Source: Pseudoalteromonas tunicata (GTDB taxonomy: Bacteria; Pseudomonadota; Gammaproteobacteria; Enterobacterales; Alteromonadaceae). Taken from it: DNA of 64,000 bases. Every line of letters starts with the position of its first letter. Positions within the stretch are counted from its first letter, which is position 1. This document shows, piece by piece, positions 1-6,509 of this stretch. The notes under the pieces are model-generated. The model saw nothing but the letters and a program-made list of their open reading frames with translations, was not told the DNA's origin and did not search any database. The stretch is from positions 1,900,001 through 1,964,000 of the forward strand of contig NZ_CP011032.1 of NCBI RefSeq assembly GCF_002310815.1, read 5' to 3'. A program made the translations under genes and the position numbers.

Positions 1-1
1 A

Positions 2-37
2 TTTGATGTCTTGCCTGCACTTGAAAAAGCCTTATAG
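2..37 (+). CDS. C-terminal end of an unidentified upstream gene (partial)
   Basis: An open frame enters from the left window edge and ends at a TAG at 35-37, giving the tail FDVLPALEKAL. A clear terminator follows 26 bases later, which supports this as the true end of a plus-strand gene. Too little is visible to name the product. Confidence 0.35.
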   Translation, partial: FDVLPALEKAL

Positions 38-63
38 AAAATAGTCTCAATTTCTGGTTGTAA

Positions 64-95
64 AGCCGCGTTTCAGCAATGTTCGCGGCTTTTTT
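64..95 (+). terminator. Rho-independent terminator
   Basis: A perfect 7-bp stem AGCCGCG (64-70) / CGCGGCT (84-90) is followed by a run of T. It ends the gene entering from the left edge. Confidence 0.85.
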
Positions 96-157
96 ATATC
101 AGGCGGATAATAAGTTGAGTAAACTAAGCCCCATAGCTGTTTGTTTCGTGATTTATA

Positions 158-1066
158 ATGTCAATTAACCCACATTTACCCTTAGTGTATCATCCAAATT
201 ATTCGTTCGAATTTGACCCAAATCATCGCTTTGTAATGAGTAAATTTGCTGATTTATACCAACACTTAGTGCAAACGGGGTATGTTAATCACAACATATT
301 TAAACCACTAAGAGCCAGCATATCTGAGCTTGAAAAAGTGCATTGCTCGCGTTACCTCCATCAATTAAACCAAAATACACTCGATCAAAAAGCAAGTCGC
401 AGAATAGGCTTACCCTGGTCAGAGCAATTAATGGCGCGCACTTTTATTGAAGCACAAGGTACCTTACTGACTGCTCAATTAGCCTTAAAAAACGGCATTG
501 CCTGCCATTTAGCGGGCGGTACCCATCATGCCCACTATGATTTTGGCTCAGGCTTTTGTATGGTCAATGATTTAGCCTATACCGCAGCCAGCTTAATTGA
601 TTCGGGCGATGTCACTAATGTACTTATTTTTGACTTAGATGTGCATCAAGGCGATGGCACTGCGGCCATTTTGCAACATCACCCTTATATTTTTACTTGC
701 TCAATTCACTGCGAAAAAAACTTTCCCTTTCGTAAAAGTCAAAGTGATTTAGATATTGGCTTGGCTATTGGCATGCAAGATGATGCCTACTTAGCGCTCA
801 TCGAATCAACGCTTCGAAGCTTAATTGCTGATTTAAATCCAAGTCTTGTTTTATACGATGCGGGAGTTGATATTTGGCAGCATGATAGCTTAGGCAAACT
901 CGATATTTCATGGCAAGGGATAGAAAAGCGAGACCACACGGTATTGTCTGTTTGCCAGCGTATTGGCGTACCTGTCGCCACTGTAATTGGCGGTGGCTAC
1001 GATAAAGACCCACAACGCTTAGCGCAACGACATAGTATTGTGGTACAACAAGCAGCGCAGTTTTAA
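158..1066 (+). CDS. Histone deacetylase-superfamily hydrolase, class IV (HDAC11-like)
   Basis: The 302-residue protein is a zinc-dependent deacetylase of the HDAC/AcuC/acetylpolyamine amidohydrolase superfamily. Visible landmarks in order are GGTHHAHYDFGSGF (paired catalytic histidines, about residue 120), FDLDVHQGDGT (metal-binding Asp and His), DAGVDIW (second metal Asp) and a late GGGYDKD. Length and motif order fit the class IV (HDAC11-like) bacterial branch. The natural substrate in bacteria is usually unknown; acetylated lysines or small acyl-amines are possible. It is monocistronic, with a terminator before it and about 200 bases of noncoding DNA after it. No obvious Shine-Dalgarno sequence precedes the ATG. 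Confidence 0.85.
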   Translation: MSINPHLPLVYHPNYSFEFDPNHRFVMSKFADLYQHLVQTGYVNHNIFKPLRASISELEKVHCSRYLHQLNQNTLDQKASRRIGLPWSEQLMARTFIEAQGTLLTAQLALKNGIACHLAGGTHHAHYDFGSGFCMVNDLAYTAASLIDSGDVTNVLIFDLDVHQGDGTAAILQHHPYIFTCSIHCEKNFPFRKSQSDLDIGLAIGMQDDAYLALIESTLRSLIADLNPSLVLYDAGVDIWQHDSLGKLDISWQGIEKRDHTVLSVCQRIGVPVATVIGGGYDKDPQRLAQRHSIVVQQAAQF

Positions 1067-1272
1067 TTATTCGACTAAGTCTTGCCTATTTTAGCTAAAA
1101 TTAAAGCAATGCTTTTTGCAGTAAAAGCCTAATGCTTTGCTTAAATTGAGCTCAAGTATCAAATTAATATGGTAATTAACATTTTTTATCCCTGTGCCTC
1201 ACTATATACTGCTGGTGTTAAACAACATTTAATTGAATTTAAGCAAGTACCGTCATTTAATGGAAAACACAT

Positions 1273-1713
1273 ATGTATCTTATAGTTAAACACGCACATC
1301 TTACGATCATCGCCCTGACGTTTATCCTATTTATTATTAATTTTGCGTTAACGATGAAAGGTTCTGACAAGGTAAATAACAAACTCCTTAAAATTGGGCC
1401 TCACATTTTATATACCTTGTTTGTTTGTACATTTATTTATTTAGTTGCAGTTAATCCACTTAACTTATATCCGTTTACTAATGGATGGGCGACGTCAAAA
1501 TTAGCGGGCTTTGTATTTTATGTGCTTTCTATTACCTTGGCATTAAAATCGAAAAAGACCCTTTGGCGCATTGTCGGGTTTATTAGTGCGATTTTCTGGC
1601 TTGCGATGACAGGGCGTTTAGCTTTTGCACACCACTTAAAAGTAAAAGGTGCTGAAGATACAGCAAGTGCACTCATTCAATATGGCCAAACAGTACTAAC
1701 AGCTATGTGTTAA
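1273..1713 (+). CDS. SirB-family integral membrane protein
   Basis: The 146-residue hydrophobic protein has about four membrane segments (near residues 10-28, 42-60, 75-92 and 100-118). The N-terminal VKHAHLT fits the conserved K-x-x-H motif of the SirB/YchQ family. The family's molecular role is not established. It stands alone and ends at a good terminator (1765-1796). Assignment is from the overall pattern, so another four-helix membrane family is possible. Confidence 0.65.
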   Translation: MYLIVKHAHLTIIALTFILFIINFALTMKGSDKVNNKLLKIGPHILYTLFVCTFIYLVAVNPLNLYPFTNGWATSKLAGFVFYVLSITLALKSKKTLWRIVGFISAIFWLAMTGRLAFAHHLKVKGAEDTASALIQYGQTVLTAMC

Positions 1714-1764
1714 GCAGTTTTTTATCATATTAGTTAGCAAGTTGCGAAAACGCGCTTGTTGATA

Positions 1765-1796
1765 GGCTCATCAAGTTATCTTATGAGCCTTTTTTA
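1765..1796 (+). terminator. Rho-independent terminator
   Basis: Stem GGCTCAT (1765-1771) / ATGAGCC (1783-1789) with an 11-base loop and a T6 tail, about 50 bases after the SirB-like gene. Confidence 0.85.
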
Positions 1797-1842
1797 TTGC
1801 AAAAAAATAATTGAAGTGATTCTTTATAAAACCATTGTTTGA

Positions 1843-2034
1843 TACGTTACTTTTGTTGTTATCAAGGTTTATCAGGTCGCGATTGCGGTAGTGGCAACAA
1901 TAAATACCGCAGGCGCAATTGGTGCGTTTAATTCATTTTCATTGAAAAATGCATTAGCTTCAGGGTTAACATCCGGTGCAACAGCGGGCGTGGGGAACGT
2001 GTTAGGCGTGGGCTGTACAGTAGTACAGTTGTGA
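1843..2034 (+). pseudogene. Possible remnant of a haemagglutinin/polymorphic-toxin type gene
   Basis: A plus-strand frame is open from 1843 to a TGA at 2032-2034. It encodes a small-residue-rich stretch including GAFNSFSLKNALASGLTSG and GATAGVGNVLG. This resembles Ala/Gly/Ser-rich segments found towards the C-terminus of filamentous haemagglutinin/CdiA-type proteins (recalled pattern, not searched). It has no start codon with a ribosome site, and its stop is created by the first bases of the IS-like end at 2032. That suggests a gene fragment cut by an insertion. It could also be chance open sequence. Confidence 0.35.
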
Positions 2035-2167
2035 TCTTCCCCCGTTTTAGTGGACACCTCTTCAAAACGTTGAGGAGGCCAATATGCCTAAATATATTCA
2101 ACTCAGAAACACATGGTTTTACCCAGTTAACTTCAAAATAAAAGCAGTCGAGCTAACCTTAAAATAA
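2032..2167 (+). mobile_element. Truncated left end of an IS3-family-like element with an orfA fragment
   Basis: The sequence TGATCTTCCCCCGTTTTAG at 2032 looks like the left terminus of IS3-family elements of the IS150/IS51 kind. A ribosome site GAGGAGG (2072-2078) and an ATG at 2084 follow. The frame reads MPKYIQLRNTW, then YPVNFKIKAVELTL, the typical opening of an IS3 OrfA helix-turn-helix protein, and stops at 2165-2167 after 27 codons. No right end, orfB or DDE domain follows, so only the left tip remains. It marks the left boundary of the trpS-vio block and suggests past mobility there. Confidence 0.55.
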
Positions 2168-2254
2168 TGTTATGTATTTTGTTTTTTAGTTGAATTAAAA
2201 AAACAACAAAAAAGGTACGATAAGATTGTTTATTCACAAATTAAGTGCTAGTTT

Positions 2255-2323
2255 ATGGCTATGAAAATCTTATGTTTTATCTCACAAATTTGCTGGTGGC
2301 GCTCTATTTTGAGCGGCACTTGA
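2255..2323 (+). CDS. Putative Trp leader peptide upstream of trpS
   Basis: A 22-codon frame runs from ATG 2255 (or the in-frame ATG 2261) to TGA 2321-2323. Codons 14 and 15 are adjacent TGG TGG (2294-2299), giving the peptide core ICWWRS. It lies 87 bases before the trpS start and its Trp codons directly abut the first of several competing hairpins. This is the layout of an amino-acid-responsive leader. Weak points are the poor ribosome binding site (AAGTG region near 2243) and no convincing promoter upstream. A chance frame cannot be excluded, but tandem Trp codons before a TrpRS gene are unlikely by accident. Confidence 0.55.
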   Translation: MAMKILCFISQICWWRSILSGT

Positions 2324-2404
2324 ATCTAATTGTTCAACGGCTGCCGAAAGGTAACAGTTGAATATCACACTATTTCTTTCGGTCGCTACTTAAATTGAAG
2401 GAAA
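2300..2404 (+). promoter_or_regulatory. Putative attenuator-type leader RNA of trpS
   Basis: Mutually exclusive pairings are visible. 1:2 is CGCTC (2300-2304) with GAGCG (2311-2315). 2:3 is CGGCA+TTGAA (2314-2318, 2320-2324) with TTCAA+TGCCG (2333-2337, 2342-2346). 3:4 is CCGAAAG (2344-2350) with CTTTCGG (2376-2382). In addition TTTCTTTC (2373-2380) can pair with the Shine-Dalgarno region GAAGGAAA (2397-2404), with one G-U. The Trp codons of the leader peptide sit just before segment 1. No U-run follows the 3:4 hairpin, so whether control acts on transcription or on translation, and with what sign, cannot be decided by eye. Confidence 0.5.
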
Positions 2405-2409
2405 TACAC

Positions 2410-3408
2410 ATGAACCACAAAATTTTAACCGGCGATAGACCTACAGGGCCACTGCATTTAGGTCATTATGTTGGCTCATTAAAAAATAGAATCGAATTAC
2501 AAAACCATTATTCCCAAACTATCTTAATAGCTGATTTACAAGGATTAACTGATAATAGTCATAACCCGGAAAAGGTTTCTAGTAACATTTTAAATGTGTT
2601 AGCTGACTATCTGGCTGTCGGTATTTGCCCAACTAAAACGACAATTTGTTTACAGTCTGCATTGCCTGCTTTATCGGAACTGACCATGTTTTATGCAAAC
2701 TTAGTCTCAGTGTCTCGTTTAGAGCGTAATCCAACTGTTAAAGCAGAGATTGCGAGTAAAGAGTTTGGCAGCTCAATTCCTGTAGGCTTTTTTAGCTATC
2801 CAATCAGTCAGGCTGCTGATATTACTGCATTTGATGCGACTTTAGTGCCCGTTGGTGATGACCAACTACCGATGATCGAAATTACTAATGAAATTGTTAG
2901 AAAATTAAATAACATTGCGCAAAAAACTATCTTAACTCAAGCGAAGCCATTATTAAGTGATACGCCAAGGTTACCAGGAGTGGATGGTAAAGCTAAAATG
3001 TCAAAATCATTAGGGAACGTTATTACTTTTGGTAGTAGTGATGACTTTATAGTAAAGGCTGTTCGAGCGATGTATACGGACCCAAATCATTTGAGAGTTG
3101 ATGATCCTGGGCAAGTTGAAGGTAATGTTGTATTTACTTATTTAGACGCCTTTCATGAAGACAAAGCTTTTATAACACAATTGAAAAACCATTATGCAGC
3201 CGGTGGATTGGGAGACACTAAATTAAAAGGCATTCTTGCTGATTGTTTAATTAATTTAATTACCCCGATAAGGGCTAAACGAGCGCTTTTTTTAGCAGAT
3301 CGAGGTGAGCTTATTGCTATTTTAAAATCAGGCACTGAATTGGCAAATCAACAAACTCAAACAGTTGCACAGCGTGTTAAATCAGCTTTTGGATTAAATT
3401 TATTTTGA
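2410..3408 (+). CDS. trpS: Tryptophanyl-tRNA synthetase, Firmicute-like type
   Basis: A 332-residue class I tRNA synthetase that charges tRNA-Trp with L-tryptophan. The HIGH-type motif lies in TGDRPTGPLHLGHYVGS (residues 7-23) and the KMSKS motif in GKAKMSKSLGN. The stretches SRLERNPTVKAEIA and QAADITAF match the subtype found in streptococci and related Firmicutes rather than the usual gammaproteobacterial TrpS (recalled sequences). By-eye alignment puts Gln44 where Geobacillus TrpRS has His43, a residue linked to indolmycin sensitivity. The ATG at 2410 is chosen over the upstream TTG at 2395 because AAGGA (2398-2402) is seven bases before it. It lies tail-to-tail with the violacein operon. 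It is probably a second TrpRS, but the genome's other copy, if any, is outside the window. Confidence 0.93.
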   Translation: MNHKILTGDRPTGPLHLGHYVGSLKNRIELQNHYSQTILIADLQGLTDNSHNPEKVSSNILNVLADYLAVGICPTKTTICLQSALPALSELTMFYANLVSVSRLERNPTVKAEIASKEFGSSIPVGFFSYPISQAADITAFDATLVPVGDDQLPMIEITNEIVRKLNNIAQKTILTQAKPLLSDTPRLPGVDGKAKMSKSLGNVITFGSSDDFIVKAVRAMYTDPNHLRVDDPGQVEGNVVFTYLDAFHEDKAFITQLKNHYAAGGLGDTKLKGILADCLINLITPIRAKRALFLADRGELIAILKSGTELANQQTQTVAQRVKSAFGLNLF

Positions 3409-3423
3409 ATGGGAGGATGGAAA

Positions 3424-3462
3424 TAACAGCCATAAAATATGTTTTACGATTAATGGCTGTTA
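3424..3462. repeat. 10-bp inverted repeat between convergent trpS and vioE
   Basis: TAACAGCCAT (3424-3433) pairs perfectly with ATGGCTGTTA (3453-3462) across a 19-base loop. It lies between the stops of two convergent genes and may end transcription from both sides. Neither side has a T-run, so it is not a standard intrinsic terminator. Confidence 0.5.
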
Positions 3463-3484
3463 ACCCTCATTCTTACAGGGAGTG

Positions 3485-4084
3485 TTATTTTTTTAATGGC
3501 TCTGGTTTGAATATTTCGTTATCTATTTTATAGGTATTAAAATTAGGAAAATCTCGTACTGATGCACATATTTTTGGATCTCCGGTGATCATACGTACCA
3601 GGTGATTAGTGCCATTAATAAAGTAATATGTAGCAGGACCTTTGTTATCAGGGCGTTGGAAAAGCCATTTTTCAGCCTGATGCCCTAACACCGTTTCAAT
3701 GCCCATATATTGCGCATTACATTCAATTAATACTTTTTGTGTGAGTATTAATTCATGACACGGATCGATTTCATCATCTAAGACTTGTGCTGAAAATTCT
3801 GATATGCTTTTCATATCTTCACGTGCATAAGCCACTTTCGATTTAAAAGATTCGTCGGTATTAGGATACATAATTTCTGACATCCATAATCTGTTACCCA
3901 TCTTTATTTCTGGCCAAGGATTGAATATCCCATCAATGCGACATACATTTTTTGTATAATCGAACCAACAATAACCTGAAGTAATATCATCGTCAGGTTG
4001 CATTGGCATCCAGTATGATATGTAGCTACTGCTCCATTGAGCAGGTAATAAAGGTGGCTTTTTTGTTATTTTACTCAGTTGCAT
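3485..4084 (-). CDS. vioE: Violacein biosynthesis protein VioE
   Basis: The 199-residue protein (Chromobacterium VioE has 191) catalyses the 1,2-indole shift that turns the VioB imine dimer into protodeoxyviolaceinic acid, the step that commits to violacein rather than chromopyrrolic acid. Matching stretches include PPLLPAQWSSSYISYWMP near the N-terminus, SGYCWFDY, CRIDGIFNPWPE, RLWMSE and the C-terminal SVRDFPN carrying the conserved arginine. Its ATG directly abuts the vioD stop (TAA then ATG), so it is translationally coupled. A strong AGAGGAG lies in the end of vioD. It is the last gene of the operon and there is no sign of decay. Confidence 0.97.
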   Translation of the reverse strand: MQLSKITKKPPLLPAQWSSSYISYWMPMQPDDDITSGYCWFDYTKNVCRIDGIFNPWPEIKMGNRLWMSEIMYPNTDESFKSKVAYAREDMKSISEFSAQVLDDEIDPCHELILTQKVLIECNAQYMGIETVLGHQAEKWLFQRPDNKGPATYYFINGTNHLVRMITGDPKICASVRDFPNFNTYKIDNEIFKPEPLKK

Positions 4085-5218
4085 TTATTGCGCTCCTCTA
4101 GATAACGCTTTTTCGAGTGCTTGCCCGAGGGCAGGTGGCAAAGGTGGTAACTTGTCTCTTCGTGTAGCAAAACTCTTTGCTAACTCAGGAGTTGATAAAT
4201 GCATGCGATCTTCAACTGTTTCAAACCATAATCGGCTCGTACTTGCATGCTGATCAAATAACTGCATCAGTGGCATGACATGTTTGTCGAAGTCTGCTAA
4301 TGCCTTATTGATGTTTTTTGCATGGTAATGCACTGATTTAACTAATAGTTGTGCGCCAACAACCGCCATGGTTGTGCCATGACCTATAGAAAAATGCCCA
4401 GATTGTAATGCATCGCCAATTAATACAATATTACCGTTATATGCTTTTTCATGTCTCAAGGTCATAAAGTGACGCCATTTTAATCCTTTAGGAGAGATAA
4501 CTTCATGTCCATTGAGTTCATCATGGAAGACTGATGCGATAAAGGTTTCTGCATCTTGAGTCGACATTTCATCTAAACCTGAGTTTCGATACGTTTCTTC
4601 ACTACATTCAACAACAAAAGTACTCATATTGCTGGAGTATTTATAACAGTGAGCAACAAAATTACCTTTAGCTTTCGTTTTGAAAATTAAATTCATTTCA
4701 TCAAATTTTTGGGTTGTTCCGTACCACATATAACGATTTTTACCGAATTCAACCGTCGGTTTTAATGCGTCTTTATAATATGTTGATGTTTGATTAATGC
4801 CGTTAGACACCACAACTAAATCATAGTTATCGCACTCTAAATCATTTAATTCTAATGCTGGTTTTTCATATTGGATGTTTATGCCCAAGCCAATACATAA
4901 TTGTCTAAGTTCACGCACCATTGATTTACGTTCTGCACCACATAATGTAACGCCAGTTTCAGTTAAAGCTGATTCATTGTGGTGAGTGAGTTTAAATTGC
5001 TCTAAATATTGCGCATCTAATGACTCATGATTTGATAAATATGAAAGTGGATTTGCAGGGTGCTGTTGTGCTCTCCCTGGTAGCACCACCCCCCAACCAA
5101 CACTTTCTTCTTGGTTGTTTTTTTCTATAATATTGATGTTCCAATCAGGATTTAATTTTTTTATTTGACTAGAAAACATCAATCCAGCAGGTCCTGCTCC
5201 GATCACAAGAATATTCAT
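4085..5218 (-). CDS. vioD: Protodeoxyviolaceinate monooxygenase VioD
   Basis: An FAD-dependent aromatic hydroxylase that adds the 5-hydroxyl to one indole of protodeoxyviolaceinic acid. The N-terminal Rossmann motif is MNILVIGAGPAGLMFSSQI. Further marks are GWGVVLPGR, HPANPLSYL, the FAD-binding LIGDALQSGHFSIGHGT and the C-terminal RLWFETVEDRMHLS, all closely matching Chromobacterium VioD. The ATG at 5218 is chosen because it overlaps the vioC stop by one base (TAATG) and gives 377 residues, near the family's 373. The frame continues nine codons further upstream, inside vioC, without better support. Confidence 0.97.
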   Translation of the reverse strand: MNILVIGAGPAGLMFSSQIKKLNPDWNINIIEKNNQEESVGWGVVLPGRAQQHPANPLSYLSNHESLDAQYLEQFKLTHHNESALTETGVTLCGAERKSMVRELRQLCIGLGINIQYEKPALELNDLECDNYDLVVVSNGINQTSTYYKDALKPTVEFGKNRYMWYGTTQKFDEMNLIFKTKAKGNFVAHCYKYSSNMSTFVVECSEETYRNSGLDEMSTQDAETFIASVFHDELNGHEVISPKGLKWRHFMTLRHEKAYNGNIVLIGDALQSGHFSIGHGTTMAVVGAQLLVKSVHYHAKNINKALADFDKHVMPLMQLFDQHASTSRLWFETVEDRMHLSTPELAKSFATRRDKLPPLPPALGQALEKALSRGAQ

Positions 5219-6507
5219 TAGTTTAATCTTCCTATTTTGTACCAAACATTTTGCTTTTGTTGAAGGTGTCTAATTGTGCTGTACTTCATTGTGGTGAAAT
5301 ATAATTTCTCAGCCATATCAGGGGGATAGAGCGTTGGAAATTTTTTTCCCATGTAGCGTAAATAGCGAGCTCTTAAAAAGAAAATAGGATTTGAGCAACT
5401 TAATACTTGATAGTTGGCTCGTGCCATATCTTGCATGGCATCTGCTTCTACTTTTCGCAAGCTTGTAAACTCAGGTAAAATATCAGCTAAATTACCATCG
5501 TATTTATCAAATAGCCCCGCTAAAACATAGGCATCCTCTAATGCCATATTCATACCTTGGCCTAAAAATGGTGCGGTTGCATGAGCAGAGTCGCCGATCA
5601 ATAATGCTTTATCTTTGTAATGGAAGGTAGACGACCTGACATTGATTAAGTCGTTACTGGGCTTAACCATAAATTGTTCAAGTAATTCAGTGCGTATTTC
5701 TTGAGGCAGCATGCTGTAATAACGCTCAAAAAATTCATGCATTGCTTCTTTATCATCTGTATGCAGACTAACTTTGCCATTAAAGGGTAAACACACAGCA
5801 AAACTTATGCTCCCATCAGGAATTGTGGCTGCTCGTCCTGCAAATTGACCATTAGAATCCATGCCGAAAAAATGCAATAAATCAGGTGCTAAACCAACGG
5901 TTTTTGCATCAGGGATCACTAATGTTTTATAACCATGTTTGAAAAATGACTGCTCAAATTCAAAGCGGCGACAATGGGTTTGCATGGCATCTCTGACACA
6001 AGAACGCGCACCATCAGCACCAATTAATAACTCACCATAGTGATCAATAAAGTTATTATTCAGATCTTTAGTTAATAAGTGGCATTTATCTAAGTTAACT
6101 TCAATGCAGCGTTGGTTGAAATGGTAATTGACACCTGCTTTTTCTGCATATTTGTTGAGTAATAACTGAAAATCACTGCGACTAAGGGATAGCGGCTTTA
6201 ATTTATCTAATGGAGGCAACTTTCGTATTTTATTTTTACCGGCAACAAACAAAGACATGCCAGATACTTCGATACCACAATCTTGCAACTCATTAAGTGG
6301 AATGCCTGCATTAACAACAGCCTCAATACCACGCACAGTCATACTGACACCGATAGCTCTTGAACTAACTTGATCTATGTAATCACTTTGATCGAGTAAC
6401 GGGTTACACCGTTTTTCAATGACATGTACTTCAAGACCTTTATTAGCTAAAAAAATAGCTGTTAGGCTGCCTGCTAGGCCACCACCAACAATGATTATTT
6501 TTTTCAT
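5218..6507 (-). CDS. vioC: Violacein synthase (FAD monooxygenase) VioC
   Basis: The 429-residue protein has exactly the length of Chromobacterium VioC. It is an FAD/NADPH monooxygenase that oxidises an indole at the 2-position to form the oxindole of violacein; acting without VioD it yields deoxyviolacein. Motifs are KKIIIVGGGLAGSLTAIFLA (FAD), SSRAIGVSMTVRGIE, IGADGARSCVRDAM (the DG motif), FFGMDSNGQFAGRAATIPDG, GDSAHATAPFLGQGMNMALE and the C-terminal YPPDMAEKLYFT and KQNVWYKIGR. It starts two bases after the vioB stop behind a GGGAAGG ribosome site and overlaps vioD by one base. Confidence 0.97.
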   Translation of the reverse strand: MKKIIIVGGGLAGSLTAIFLANKGLEVHVIEKRCNPLLDQSDYIDQVSSRAIGVSMTVRGIEAVVNAGIPLNELQDCGIEVSGMSLFVAGKNKIRKLPPLDKLKPLSLSRSDFQLLLNKYAEKAGVNYHFNQRCIEVNLDKCHLLTKDLNNNFIDHYGELLIGADGARSCVRDAMQTHCRRFEFEQSFFKHGYKTLVIPDAKTVGLAPDLLHFFGMDSNGQFAGRAATIPDGSISFAVCLPFNGKVSLHTDDKEAMHEFFERYYSMLPQEIRTELLEQFMVKPSNDLINVRSSTFHYKDKALLIGDSAHATAPFLGQGMNMALEDAYVLAGLFDKYDGNLADILPEFTSLRKVEADAMQDMARANYQVLSCSNPIFFLRARYLRYMGKKFPTLYPPDMAEKLYFTTMKYSTIRHLQQKQNVWYKIGRLN

Positions 6508-6509
6508 TA

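Noticed and set aside
1872..2057. 61-codon minus-strand open frame near the IS stub
   Set aside because: It lies opposite the plus-strand remnant and IS end, has a low-complexity Pro/Ala/Thr composition and no ribosome site.
2163..2255. Promoter for the trp leader
   Set aside because: TAAGAT at 2221 and TTGTTT at 2227 were considered, but neither pairs with a suitable second hexamer at proper spacing before the leader ATG.
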